Source: Paenibacillus sinopodophylli
Lineage (GTDB): Bacteria > Bacillota > Bacilli > Paenibacillales > Paenibacillaceae
Reading direction: 5' to 3'
Assembly: GCF_005930355.1 (NCBI RefSeq)
Contig: NZ_VDBO01000015.1
Coordinates: 1-64,000 of the forward strand
Length of the DNA: 64,000 bases
Shown piece by piece: positions 42,146 through 51,273 of the stretch (the stretch's first letter is position 1; each line of letters opens with the position of its first letter). The translations under genes and the position numbers were made by a program. A model generated the notes under the pieces. The model did not search any database, was not told the origin of the DNA, and saw nothing but the letters and a program-made list of their open reading frames with translations.

Positions 42146-43780
42146 TCACTCTGATTCTCCTTTGCTATCCGTTCTCTCGTATTTGCTGCGGAATTCTGTT
42201 GGCGTGAGCCCCGTATGCTTCTTGAACAGCTCGCTGAAGTAAGGGCGGTCCCGATAGCCAAGCTCAAAGGTAATGTCCTGCACCTGCATGCCTTCCAGAA
42301 GCAGCTCCTTAGCCCGATCCATTCGCGCAGCCGTTACGTATTGCATAAACGTCATCCCTATTTCCTTCTTGAACATATTTGAGAAATAGCTTGGACTTAA
42401 ATGGACAACGTTCGCGCATTCCTGTACCGTCAAATCGCTGCCCAGTCGGCCGCTCACATAATTCATCGCTTGATGAATCAATTGACCCACATCATTTTTC
42501 TGACGCTTCTGTACCCATTCGCTGCCGGTTAAGCCCAGCTCTCTCACATCTCTGATCAGCTCTTCTGTTGAGAGATAACGCCCCTTCTTCAGGGCACTCA
42601 AGCGCTCATCAAGCCAAATACGCTGCTTCTCATCCGCTTTCTCAGCAATGACACGGTACATCGAGAACGCTAAACCGTAGAATAAATGGGTCATCACATC
42701 CGGATCAGGCGGAGCTGGATAACGCAGACATTCCTCCGCTATACTGGCAAGCAGCCGCTCTGTTCCTTCACGGTTGCCCGAACGCAGACAGTACAGCAGC
42801 TCCGTCTCTTTATCTGCGGAATAATGCGGCGTAATATGGTCCTGCCGCTCTATATCACGGTAAGAAATAATACAGCCGCTTCCCGAATAAAATTGATAGC
42901 TGAGAGCCGTCTTAGCCTGTTCATAGGACAGCGCAATCTCCCCTATTCCTTCTACGCTACCTCCGACACCAATAGATATATCTCGCTTCGCGTATACATT
43001 TACATGATGCCTGCATGCTTCCGCAATTGTGAGCACATCAATGCCACTCTCAGGATTAAGCACCACAACAAACTGGCCCAGATGCTCCCGAAATACAATT
43101 CCTCTAGCATGCTTCTTAATCGTTTCCTCCATAATGTTCTGAACCGCAAACCGAGTGAGCTCCACCTCGCGTACAGGCAACGGCAATCGTTCGTTCATTA
43201 AACCGTCAATTTGCACCGCCATAGCAACAAAACCTCTGGTTCCCATATCAATACCGAGAAAATCCCACTTCTCACTTGCCCGTTCCGGCAGCTCGTCATG
43301 ACGAATCAATAGACGGAAATACTCTTGGCGCAAATACGGCAGGCTCTCTCTTACCTTTCTCTCCAGTGCCAGCCGATCCATCTGCTCCAGCCTTTGCGCC
43401 TCAATCTTCGCTTTGGCACGCAGTACGGCATCCACCACCTGCTCAGAAGTAAACGGCTTGACCAAATAATCGAAAGCCCCGAGCCTGACAGACTCCTGCG
43501 CATAGGTAAAGTCAGAATAACCGCTGAAAAATATAACTTGCGGTCCTTGTTCCCCTTCCTCCTTGAGCTCGCGAATCATATCGATTCCGCTTTGCATCGG
43601 CATTCGGATGTCTGTCATTACGATATCTGGCTGCTTGTCCTTGATGAGCTGCAGACCATCCTTGCCGTTCATAGCTGTGCCTGCGATTTCTATGCCATGC
43701 TCTGACCATGGAATTTTTTTCATTATGCCATCTATAACCGTTTTCACATCATCAATAATGCACATCGTTATCCTGTTCAT
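42146..43780 (-). CDS. YesN-like AraC-family response regulator (uronate operon)
   Basis: This 544-residue protein has a receiver domain (1-120; phosphoacceptor D57 in MTDIRMP), a long linker domain (150-420) and two AraC-type helix-turn-helix units at the end (about 437-535, HLSPSYFSNMFKKEIGMTF and the second with ELGYRDRPYFSELF). It is the partner of the histidine kinase encoded just upstream, with which it overlaps by 4 bases (ATGA). It probably turns on this operon in response to the extracellular sugar. The AGAGGTGATC site before ATG supports the start. Confidence 0.9.
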   Translation of the reverse strand: MNRITMCIIDDVKTVIDGIMKKIPWSEHGIEIAGTAMNGKDGLQLIKDKQPDIVMTDIRMPMQSGIDMIRELKEEGEQGPQVIFFSGYSDFTYAQESVRLGAFDYLVKPFTSEQVVDAVLRAKAKIEAQRLEQMDRLALERKVRESLPYLRQEYFRLLIRHDELPERASEKWDFLGIDMGTRGFVAMAVQIDGLMNERLPLPVREVELTRFAVQNIMEETIKKHARGIVFREHLGQFVVVLNPESGIDVLTIAEACRHHVNVYAKRDISIGVGGSVEGIGEIALSYEQAKTALSYQFYSGSGCIISYRDIERQDHITPHYSADKETELLYCLRSGNREGTERLLASIAEECLRYPAPPDPDVMTHLFYGLAFSMYRVIAEKADEKQRIWLDERLSALKKGRYLSTEELIRDVRELGLTGSEWVQKRQKNDVGQLIHQAMNYVSGRLGSDLTVQECANVVHLSPSYFSNMFKKEIGMTFMQYVTAARMDRAKELLLEGMQVQDITFELGYRDRPYFSELFKKHTGLTPTEFRSKYERTDSKGESE

Positions 43781-45555
43781 TCGTTGATCACCTCTTGAAT
43801 AGGCATGATTAGCTGAACAGATGTTTTAACACCTGGCTCGCTTTCGAGCTTCATCGAAGCTTTGTATCCATAATAGAGTGATAATCTGGCCGCTACATTA
43901 GAGAGCGCGTAGCTAGTACGCTCAGTGTCAGCCCCGCTTATCATCTTCTCTACGCGCGCCGTTTCCATCCCGCTTCCGTTATCCGTTACAGTGAGCATCA
44001 GCATCCCATCTGCGGCTGTCACCTCAATTCGAATGACACCAGGATGCGGAAGCTCCTGCAAGCCATGCAGGATCGAATTTTCTACGAGCGGCTGCAGTAT
44101 AATTTTGAGCACCGGTATATTCATAAGCTTCTCATCTACAATCGGCATTACGTACGTAAACAGATCAGGATAGCACATAGCCTGCAGCTTCAAATATTGC
44201 TCCACATGCTCAAGCTCCTGTCGAAGCGTCGTGATTTCCTTGCCATTGTTAAGACCAAGTCTAAATAGAAGTGACAACGACACAATCATGCCGCTCACAT
44301 CCTGTTGCTCTTCCATCTCGCTTTTCCAATAAATCGTATTTAAGGCGTTATACAGAAAATGAGGATCGATCTGCGCCTGCAGCGCCTTGATTTCCGATTT
44401 GCGCTTAGCCTGCTCAGACATTTTCACTTCTTCAATAAGCTCACTGATCTGCCCCAGCATGCGGTTGAACTTATGACCAACCTGACTAATCTCATCCTCA
44501 AATACACTCTCGAAGCGGACGTCAAGCTGGTTCTGCTCGACCTTCAGCATTAAGCTGCGGAGCTTGGATAAAGGTTTGAGCAGAAGCTCTGACAGCATAC
44601 TGGACATCACAAGAGCTAATACGACGCAAACACCCATAATCGTGAGAATGGTCCATCGCATATGTTGTACGGGTTCGAGCAGCTGTGCTTTGGATTGATA
44701 ACCGATAAGAATCCAGTCGGGAATCATGCCCAGCGCTACATAGTTAACAAGAAAAGGACTGTTGCTCTCCGATAAATATTCGAAATGCCCCCTGTTGCCG
44801 CTGGCAATCTGCTCGTTCAACCGACTGTTAACGCTGGGCAAGCTCACCTCGGAGGAAAATACAGCCCGCTTATTGCTTCGATCCACGACAAGCTGTCTGA
44901 GACTGCCTTCTTCCAAATGCGCTTGCAGAAGCTCTTCTAAGTAATCTTCCCTAATATTAACGACGACATAAACGCCTGGCAGCTGCATCTCGAATAATGG
45001 CTTGATAATTAATGAGATGACTGAATTCCCTCTGCTGAACAGCTCGTCTGCATGACCGCTTACCCAAAGTGTGGCCCATTGTTTCGGCGCATTGACGATC
45101 GTCTTCTGAATCAAAGTATTGGTGAAATCAACGTTTTTACTCCGCTTGCTCTCTGTCGGATAGAAGTCTCCGATCGGCGTATGCACCAGCACAGAATCAA
45201 TCGACTGCTCGGTAAGCATCATTTGGGCAAAGGGGGTTTGCAGCTCGGAAAGCCGGTTATAAAATTGCTTGCTGTTGCTTGCCTGAACATCGCTCATCGT
45301 GTTCTGAAATGGCTCCCCCATCATGAGCGTCGAGACCGAGACGACGATATTCCGCAGCCGCTCATCAAACACCTGAGCGGTTTTGTTCAACGTATCCTGG
45401 CTCGTTTTGGTAGCCTGCGTTTTCATTTCACGAGAAAAAAACACGGAAACATAAGTTCCCGTGACGGATATGCATACGACAGTGAGCAGAACAAACGAAA
45501 CCCAAATCCGTCTTTTTAGCGACATCTTCCTAAATAAATGCTTCATATGGTCCAT
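43777..45555 (-). CDS. YesM-like sensor histidine kinase (uronate operon)
   Basis: This 592-residue membrane kinase has a first membrane segment near 16-37, an extracellular sensing domain (about 40-295), a second segment (295-320), a HAMP domain (320-375), and a histidine kinase (IHK) domain with PHFLYNALN near 395 (His about 396). The ATPase domain has QPLVENSILHGL and DNGSGM. This is the standard YesM/LytS layout. It lies after the permease genes and overlaps the regulator gene. It probably senses the sugar or the loaded binding protein. Confidence 0.9.
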   Translation of the reverse strand: MDHMKHLFRKMSLKRRIWVSFVLLTVVCISVTGTYVSVFFSREMKTQATKTSQDTLNKTAQVFDERLRNIVVSVSTLMMGEPFQNTMSDVQASNSKQFYNRLSELQTPFAQMMLTEQSIDSVLVHTPIGDFYPTESKRSKNVDFTNTLIQKTIVNAPKQWATLWVSGHADELFSRGNSVISLIIKPLFEMQLPGVYVVVNIREDYLEELLQAHLEEGSLRQLVVDRSNKRAVFSSEVSLPSVNSRLNEQIASGNRGHFEYLSESNSPFLVNYVALGMIPDWILIGYQSKAQLLEPVQHMRWTILTIMGVCVVLALVMSSMLSELLLKPLSKLRSLMLKVEQNQLDVRFESVFEDEISQVGHKFNRMLGQISELIEEVKMSEQAKRKSEIKALQAQIDPHFLYNALNTIYWKSEMEEQQDVSGMIVSLSLLFRLGLNNGKEITTLRQELEHVEQYLKLQAMCYPDLFTYVMPIVDEKLMNIPVLKIILQPLVENSILHGLQELPHPGVIRIEVTAADGMLMLTVTDNGSGMETARVEKMISGADTERTSYALSNVAARLSLYYGYKASMKLESEPGVKTSVQLIMPIQEVINE

Positions 45556-45575
45556 CGCCTCAATATATGGAATGA

Positions 45576-46412
45576 TCAGCCCTTAACGGAGCCCATAGTT
45601 ACCTGCATGAAGGAGCGGTTGGCAAAGATGTAAACGACCAATAGCGGTAAAATGGAAATACATGCGCCTGCGAGCATCAGTTGATTCTCTACAGCTGCGC
45701 CTGCCCCGTATCTCAAATTCGCGAGCCCTACAGGCAGCGTCTGCAGATCTGGACGCGACAATGAGAAAACGAGCGGCAGAATGTATTCATTCCATGCATT
45801 CCGGAAGGTAAACAGAGCCACAACAGCCAGCGCCGGCCTAAGGAGCGGCAATATAATTCTCCAGAAAGTCGAATAGAAATTACAGCCATCGATGAGCGCA
45901 GCTTCGTCCAAATCTTTTGGAATACCGCGAAAGAAACCAATAATCATGAAGAATGCGGTAGCATGGGCACTGATGAGTATGATTATGACTCCCCATAACG
46001 ATTTGTGCAAACCGATAGAAACCATAAGATTAAACTGCGGCTTCAGCACTACGGCACCGATCGAGATGAACAGTGTGAACGATTGAAGAAGGATAAACAG
46101 CTTCTTCCCTCTGAAGGCGACACGATCGACTGCATACGCCGCCATTGCGGATACGAGCAGTGTGCCTACGGTAACGAATACGGCTACATACAAGCTGTTG
46201 AAAGTGAAGCCGGAGAAATCCGCTTTATTCCAAGCATCAATGTAGTTCTGAAATTGCCATTTCGAAGGGAACACCGTCGCTCCTGTCGTCAGCTCCAGAT
46301 TGGTCTTGAAGGAGCCGAGCATCGCGATTACGATTGGAAACAGCATCAGCGCCGCCGTCACGATCAACATAATCCAGACCGGCATCCGAATCAGCATTTT
46401 ACGAATAGTCAT
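45576..46412 (-). CDS. Sugar ABC permease, MalG-like (uronate operon)
   Basis: This 278-residue protein has six membrane segments and the EAA loop DEAALIDGCNFYSTFWRIILPL that docks the ATPase. It is the second permease of a CUT1 importer, encoded 12 bases after its partner. The ATPase is not encoded in this window, as is usual in this group, where one shared MsmX-like ATPase serves many importers. Confidence 0.9.
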   Translation of the reverse strand: MTIRKMLIRMPVWIMLIVTAALMLFPIVIAMLGSFKTNLELTTGATVFPSKWQFQNYIDAWNKADFSGFTFNSLYVAVFVTVGTLLVSAMAAYAVDRVAFRGKKLFILLQSFTLFISIGAVVLKPQFNLMVSIGLHKSLWGVIIILISAHATAFFMIIGFFRGIPKDLDEAALIDGCNFYSTFWRIILPLLRPALAVVALFTFRNAWNEYILPLVFSLSRPDLQTLPVGLANLRYGAGAAVENQLMLAGACISILPLLVVYIFANRSFMQVTMGSVKG

Positions 46413-46424
46413 GTTTCTTCCCCC

Positions 46425-47315
46425 TTAATAAACGTTGTTCAGCTTTTTTGACATCCAGAAGTAGAGCCAAGTGACCAAACCGACGATGACAGCTGTCGTG
46501 AAGCCGACCGCACTACCGTAGCCGATGTTTTGAACGGACGTGCCTGATGTAGTCAGCGGGAAAAACAACTTGTACAAGTAGAGATACATGACTTCCGTTT
46601 TGCCGAAAGGTCCGCCTTCCGTCAAGACCATAATGCTCTCGTAGCCTTTGAGGGAAGTCGTAATCGCCAGCATGACGATCATCTGAAGTACAGGTCCCAG
46701 CATTGGAATTGTAATATACCACAAGCGTTGAGCCGGATTTACGCCATCCAGCGACGCAGCTTCGTAAACATCCTCCGGGATGCTCTGCAGACCAGCAATA
46801 AAGAGCAGCATATAGTTGCCCACAGCTCCCCATACAGCAATGATAACGATCGTTAGCATCGCATGCGCTGCGCCGAGCCAATCAACAGGGCCAGATACGA
46901 TATTCAGCTTGAGAAGGTATTGGTTGATAATACCGTTATAAGAGTTAAAGACAATATAGAACACGATAGACATAACAGATGCGCTGAATATCGTAGGCAG
47001 GAAAAATATCGCCCGGAACGCATGGCGGCCGCGCAGTTTGCGGTTAAGTATAACGGCTAGAATGAGTGACAACGGAAGCGTTATAATTAGTTTGCCTCCG
47101 GCATATACAAAAGTATTCGCCACAGATTGCCAGAACTCAGCATCACGCATCACCCTCGCAAAATTTTCCAGCCCGATAAATTTAGGCGTCCCGTAACCCT
47201 GATAATCATAAAACATGTAACGAAGCGCCCAAAATACCGGATATATGCCAAGGGCCATCGTCAGAAAAAAACTAGGAAAGCTGAACAAATAGGCACCTAT
47301 TCGATTTCTTTGCAT
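46425..47315 (-). CDS. Sugar ABC permease, MalF-like (uronate operon)
   Basis: This 296-residue protein has six membrane segments and an EAA loop (EDVYEAASLDGVNPAQRLWYITIPML). It is the first gene of the uronate operon. The start lies after GGGAGGAGATGAAAGC. It pairs with the MalG-like permease downstream to form the channel of the importer. Confidence 0.9.
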   Translation of the reverse strand: MQRNRIGAYLFSFPSFFLTMALGIYPVFWALRYMFYDYQGYGTPKFIGLENFARVMRDAEFWQSVANTFVYAGGKLIITLPLSLILAVILNRKLRGRHAFRAIFFLPTIFSASVMSIVFYIVFNSYNGIINQYLLKLNIVSGPVDWLGAAHAMLTIVIIAVWGAVGNYMLLFIAGLQSIPEDVYEAASLDGVNPAQRLWYITIPMLGPVLQMIVMLAITTSLKGYESIMVLTEGGPFGKTEVMYLYLYKLFFPLTTSGTSVQNIGYGSAVGFTTAVIVGLVTWLYFWMSKKLNNVY

Positions 47316-47344
47316 GCTTTCATCTCCTCCCGTGTTGTGTCTTC

Positions 47345-47352
47345 ATTGTATA
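47345..47352 (-). promoter_or_regulatory. Possible -10 box of the uronate operon
   Basis: TATACAAT on the minus strand about 30 bases before the first permease gene. A matching -35 box is absent, as expected for an activator-dependent promoter. Tentative. Confidence 0.3.
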
Positions 47353-47438
47353 AGAAAGGGAAAGACTAACGGGATGGGGCAATCCATCAATGAGGGGGGA
47401 CGAAACTACTTTTATAACCGAATTCGCTTCCCCCCAAG

Positions 47439-47513
47439 GTGAAACGGCGGTCTCCGCCCTATGGCGGTACGGCGCGTTTCATTCCGAGAAATGTAGAGAA
47501 AGGCTGGCGAAAT
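47439..47513 (+). repeat. Dispersed intergenic repeat, copy A
   Basis: This 75-base stretch matches copy B at 62761-62834 at about 65 positions, in the same orientation. It begins GTGAAACGGC, contains GCGCGTTTCATTCCGAGAAAT unchanged in both, and ends TGGCGAAAT. Part of it can fold (CCGCC/GGCGG). It lies between a terminator and the start region of a permease operon. No gene is seen in it. Confidence 0.85.
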
Positions 47514-47533
47514 CTTATCCATTCCTATATGTT

Positions 47534-47570
47534 AAAAAAAGCCCCGATGACCACTTGATCATCAGGACTT
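47534..47570 (-). terminator. Intrinsic terminator of the xyloside operon
   Basis: On the minus strand CCTGATGA pairs with TCATCGGG around an 8-base loop, followed by GCTTTTTTT. It lies about 50 bases past the short YesN-like gene and ends that operon. Confidence 0.8.
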
Positions 47571-47617
47571 CATTTTAGAGTTCGTTATGTTTATGAATCA
47601 GCATAGAAGAGACTTGC

Positions 47618-48388
47618 CTAAGATAGAAACCCTTGGCTGCCATCAGCCGTAATCGCCTTGTGCTGCTCCCTATACTGCTTGGGCGTAATGCCTTCATATT
47701 TTTTGAAAATACGTATGAAGTAGCTCGCCGTCTGAAGGCCGATTTGCTCAGAAATGCCATCCATACTAAGCGGGGAGTGATAGAGCAGCTCCTTGGCGCG
47801 TTTCATTCGCAGTCTAATGACATAATCACTAAAGCTTACGCCCGTCTCTTCCTTAAACAGAACGCTGAGATAGCTTGGATTCAAATGGACATACTGGGCT
47901 ACCTCCTTTATCGACAAGGGCATGCCGATACTTTCATGGATATACTTCACGGCATTAAGAATATAAGAGTTGCTGGAAGGCACGCCATAGGAAAGCCAAT
48001 TTCCCGTTTCCTCCGATTTGGACTGAAAAACTTTCTCTACGGACTGAATAAGCTGCTCTTGCCGGATTGGCTTGAGCAAATAATCGACAGCTCCGAGTCT
48101 CAGTGCCTTCTGAGCATACTCAAATTCCGCAAAGCCGGTAAGCAAAATCGTGTTTATATCGTTCTGCTCAGCGCGAAGCGTCTCTAGCAGCTCGATACCT
48201 GACATAAGAGGCATGCGAATATCCGTAATAAGCAAATCGTACTGCCTCTCGCCCAGCAGCCGCATCGCTTGCTTGCCATTATCCGCCATATCGACCTTTA
48301 CCTTCTCCTCTCCCCACTGCTCCAGCGTAAATGTAACCCCCATGCGGGAATTGTACTCATCATCAACCACCAGTATGTTGTGCGTCAT
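47618..48388 (-). CDS. Short YesN-like response regulator (xyloside operon)
   Basis: This 256-residue protein has a receiver domain (1-120; phosphoacceptor D56 in ITDIRMP) joined by a short linker to two AraC-type helix-turn-helix units (about 150-245, HLNPSYLSVLFKEETGVSF and QIGLQTASYFIRIFKKYEGIT). The usual 250-residue middle domain of YesN proteins is missing, which makes it half the length of the paralogue at 42146. The gene overlaps the kinase gene by 26 bases and is the last of its operon. It probably turns on the xyloside genes. Confidence 0.9.
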   Translation of the reverse strand: MTHNILVVDDEYNSRMGVTFTLEQWGEEKVKVDMADNGKQAMRLLGERQYDLLITDIRMPLMSGIELLETLRAEQNDINTILLTGFAEFEYAQKALRLGAVDYLLKPIRQEQLIQSVEKVFQSKSEETGNWLSYGVPSSNSYILNAVKYIHESIGMPLSIKEVAQYVHLNPSYLSVLFKEETGVSFSDYVIRLRMKRAKELLYHSPLSMDGISEQIGLQTASYFIRIFKKYEGITPKQYREQHKAITADGSQGFLS

Positions 48389-50135
48389 CGTTAGTAGTTC
48401 CCCTCTCTGGCTCAGGCTGCAGCGAAATTTTTAATACAATCGTCGTCCCGGCGCCCGGCGCGCTGTCAATGGTCAAGCCATATTGGTTCCCGTAATGGAG
48501 CTGGATCAGCTTGCACACATTGAACAGCCCGATCCCATTTCTACCTGTAACGAATGCAATGCTCGAATCATTCTGTAAGCGTTCTCTTATCTGGTGCAGC
48601 TGGTCTGGCTCTATGCCAATGCCGTTATCCTTCACCGTAAAGGAGATGATGCCCGTCTCCTCCTTTACACTCAGCTTGATCGTGCCGCCGTGCTCCATTG
48701 GCTCTATGCCATGCACGATCGCATTTTCGACCAGCGGCTGAATAGACAGCTTAGGTACTTTTATGCCACCAAGCTCTCGCTCGCAATCTATTTCAATAAC
48801 AAGCCTTTCGCGCCAGCGCATTTTCATAATCTCGCCATACCGCTTGACCTGCTCAAGCTCTTCATCAATGGTCACAAACCCGTCCTGTGTACTGGAGTGA
48901 ATCGTATATCGGAATAAATCGGCAAGCTGAATGACTATCTGAGCACGCTCTTGCTCGCCATTACGGATATGATCCCAATAGAGTGAATCGAGCGTGTTGA
49001 ACAAAAAATGCGGATTAATTTGAGAATGGAGCGCTTTAATTTCGCTTTTGATCTTTACGATCTCCGTCTCATACACCGATTTAATTAAATAATTAATTTG
49101 CTTAACCATCTGGTTGTAGGTCAAATTCAGTTGATTAACCTCGCGGTTAAAATATTGATCGGGATTCTCCCGCGGACTGCCGTGCTTGCCGCCCTGTATA
49201 ATGCGAGTTAAGCTTCTGATTGGCGATGTAATGAATTTGGATAAATAATAAGACAGCAGAGCAAACACGAAGATGCTCAGCACGCTCGCCCAAAGCAGTA
49301 CATCGCGCAAAAAGTAAATATCTGCAGTCAGCGTTTTTTTCGGGATCATAATTTGCAGCTTCCAGCCCGTCGAACGTATAGCCCGCACTACCGTCACATA
49401 ATCGCTGCTCTCCCCTTCAAGCGCACCAACAGACAGAAGCAGTCCATTGTCTTCTCCGACATTCATGCTCTGATTGTTCTCATCAAGAAGGCGCATGACA
49501 CGACCTTTGTCCTTCGCCTTGTCGGTAGTGCCTAAGTCGATAATGGAAGGCTTGAGCCGGATAAGCAGATAGCCGCCGCTGGCATACTGCTCTTTCTCGA
49601 GCTTTAACTGCCTAACAGCCAGCAGATCATCTGGATTATCCGGATCGCGTCCAATCCATATCATCGCTCCAGCTTGATGAATGTCATCCGCCTGCTTCAA
49701 ATAACGCTCGTCTACCCGCTCTTCGATACTCTTCTCCACGATAGGGTAGAGACTGCGGGTCAAGCTATATAGCTCTATATCCTTTATCGTATCTGAGTAG
49801 GCTGTCTTCTCAATGAGCAGCTTCCTCAGCCTCATTCTCTCGTCATAGACCGTCTCATGCCCCTGCTTCTCCAAGCTCAGTGCTTCTTGAATCCGTTCAT
49901 CCATCGCGAGCTGCAGCGTCAGAACGTTAACCTCATTAAGCTGCGATTCCAGCCTGCCGCTAGTTTGCAGGGCAATCTCGTCAATGTAAAGCGCTGCGTT
50001 ATCTCGCTGTACCTTGGACAATAGTACATAAAGGCTGCTTACCGTAAGCAGCAGAACAAGCGACATGGTCAATATAAAGCTGAAAAAAATTTGACCCCTG
50101 GTATGATCTAATCCTATCTTTTTGAGATATCCCAC
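48363..50135 (-). CDS. YesM-like sensor histidine kinase (xyloside operon)
   Basis: This 590-residue membrane kinase has membrane segments near 17-38 and 282-302, an extracellular sensing region between, a HAMP domain, and the His-containing motif NPHFLFNTLDS near 376. Its ATPase domain has QPLVENAIVHGI and DNGIGI. It pairs with the overlapping regulator gene downstream. The kinase and regulator come last in the operon, after the sugar genes, the reverse of the order in the uronate operon. Confidence 0.9.
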   Translation of the reverse strand: MGYLKKIGLDHTRGQIFFSFILTMSLVLLLTVSSLYVLLSKVQRDNAALYIDEIALQTSGRLESQLNEVNVLTLQLAMDERIQEALSLEKQGHETVYDERMRLRKLLIEKTAYSDTIKDIELYSLTRSLYPIVEKSIEERVDERYLKQADDIHQAGAMIWIGRDPDNPDDLLAVRQLKLEKEQYASGGYLLIRLKPSIIDLGTTDKAKDKGRVMRLLDENNQSMNVGEDNGLLLSVGALEGESSDYVTVVRAIRSTGWKLQIMIPKKTLTADIYFLRDVLLWASVLSIFVFALLSYYLSKFITSPIRSLTRIIQGGKHGSPRENPDQYFNREVNQLNLTYNQMVKQINYLIKSVYETEIVKIKSEIKALHSQINPHFLFNTLDSLYWDHIRNGEQERAQIVIQLADLFRYTIHSSTQDGFVTIDEELEQVKRYGEIMKMRWRERLVIEIDCERELGGIKVPKLSIQPLVENAIVHGIEPMEHGGTIKLSVKEETGIISFTVKDNGIGIEPDQLHQIRERLQNDSSIAFVTGRNGIGLFNVCKLIQLHYGNQYGLTIDSAPGAGTTIVLKISLQPEPERGTTNDDAQHTGG

Positions 50136-50161
50136 TTCTTAGTTCCTCCAGCGAAACTTGC

Positions 50162-50202
50162 ACAAAACCTATCCTCTCTTAGTGGGAGAGGATAGGTTTT
50201 GT
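50162..50202 (-). terminator. Perfect 17-bp stem-loop after the dehydrogenase gene
   Basis: ACAAAACCTATCCTCTC pairs exactly with its reverse complement across a 7-base loop, and the minus-strand arm ends in TTTTGT. It lies 12 bases past the dehydrogenase stop and could partly end transcription before the kinase gene. Confidence 0.7.
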
Positions 50203-50213
50203 CCGCATACGGT

Positions 50214-51269
50214 TTATTTATTTGGATAAATCATAATTTTTATACTGGTGTCTTTCTGTGTACGGGCCATCTCGACCGCTTCCTTCGTATCCTGAAGAGA
50301 ATATTTGTGCGTAATGACTTTCTCGATGTCGACAGTGGACTGACTGAGTGCCTGAATAGCACCTGGGTATGTGTTCGCATATCGGAACAATCCGAGCACA
50401 TCGACCTCAGCATCGATAATCGCATTTACATCAACTGGAATTTCAGAGGCTGCTGGCATGCCGACAAGCACAATGCGTCCACCGCGCTTCACTGTACGGA
50501 TCGTATCTGCAATAGCTCGTCCGTTACCGGAAGTCTCGACGATTACGGTAACGCCTTTCCCGCCAGTTAACTCGGAAATTCGCGCCTGCACATCCTCTTT
50601 CATCGGATCAATAACTGCCGTTACGCCCATTTCCTTCGCCAATTCCTGCCGGAACGGCACAACGTCGGTCGCATAAATTTCACTAACGCCGAACACCTTC
50701 GCCGCCTGGATCGCGAGCAGTCCGATCGGGCCAAGCCCCGTTACCAGCAGACGATCTGCCGGAGTAACCTTCGCACGATTCATAGCGTGCAGACCTACTG
50801 AGAGCGGCTCCAGAAGCGCGCCTTGCTCGAAGCTGATCTCATCCGGCAGTTTGAACAGGAAGTCGCTGCGGACAGCTACATACTCGGCCCACGCTCCGTC
50901 AACTGGCGGCGTTGCCATGAACACAACATCCGGGCATAGGTTGTAGCGACCTGATTTACAATATTCACAGCGACCGCATGCTACACCCGGTTCTACAGCC
51001 ACTCGGTCGCCAACTGACACATTCGATACACCCTTGCCGACAGCAACAACCTCGCCGGACAGCTCATGACCGAGAATAATTGGCCTCTCCACTACATAGC
51101 GACCAATTCTTCCATGCTCATAGTAATGAACATCCGAGCCGCATACACCAATACAGTACACTTTGACGAGCGCCTCATCCTCTTTTGGTGTCGGTACGGG
51201 AACTTTTTTAATCTCTATATCAAGTGGTTTATTCATAACAGCAGCATCCATTACGTTCATGCTCATCAT
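50214..51269 (-). CDS. Zinc-dependent polyol/sorbitol dehydrogenase-like enzyme
   Basis: This 351-residue medium-chain dehydrogenase has the catalytic zinc motif CGSDVHYYEHG, GHE (ILGHELSGEV), a four-cysteine structural zinc lobe (CGRCEYCKSGRYNLC), and an NAD-binding GLGPIG. The start is the ATG at 51269, preceded by AAAGGTGAGC; a longer frame overlaps the xylosidase gene. It belongs to the sorbitol/xylitol dehydrogenase group and interconverts a polyol and a ketose with NAD. In this operon xylitol or arabinitol is a likely substrate. The exact sugar cannot be told from sequence. Confidence 0.85.
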   Translation of the reverse strand: MMSMNVMDAAVMNKPLDIEIKKVPVPTPKEDEALVKVYCIGVCGSDVHYYEHGRIGRYVVERPIILGHELSGEVVAVGKGVSNVSVGDRVAVEPGVACGRCEYCKSGRYNLCPDVVFMATPPVDGAWAEYVAVRSDFLFKLPDEISFEQGALLEPLSVGLHAMNRAKVTPADRLLVTGLGPIGLLAIQAAKVFGVSEIYATDVVPFRQELAKEMGVTAVIDPMKEDVQARISELTGGKGVTVIVETSGNGRAIADTIRTVKRGGRIVLVGMPAASEIPVDVNAIIDAEVDVLGLFRYANTYPGAIQALSQSTVDIEKVITHKYSLQDTKEAVEMARTQKDTSIKIMIYPNK

Positions 51270-51273
51270 CAGC

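Noticed and set aside
47390..47578. A 62-codon plus-strand frame containing repeat copy A
   Set aside because: It passes through the dispersed repeat and a terminator stem, and copy B does not keep the same open frame context.
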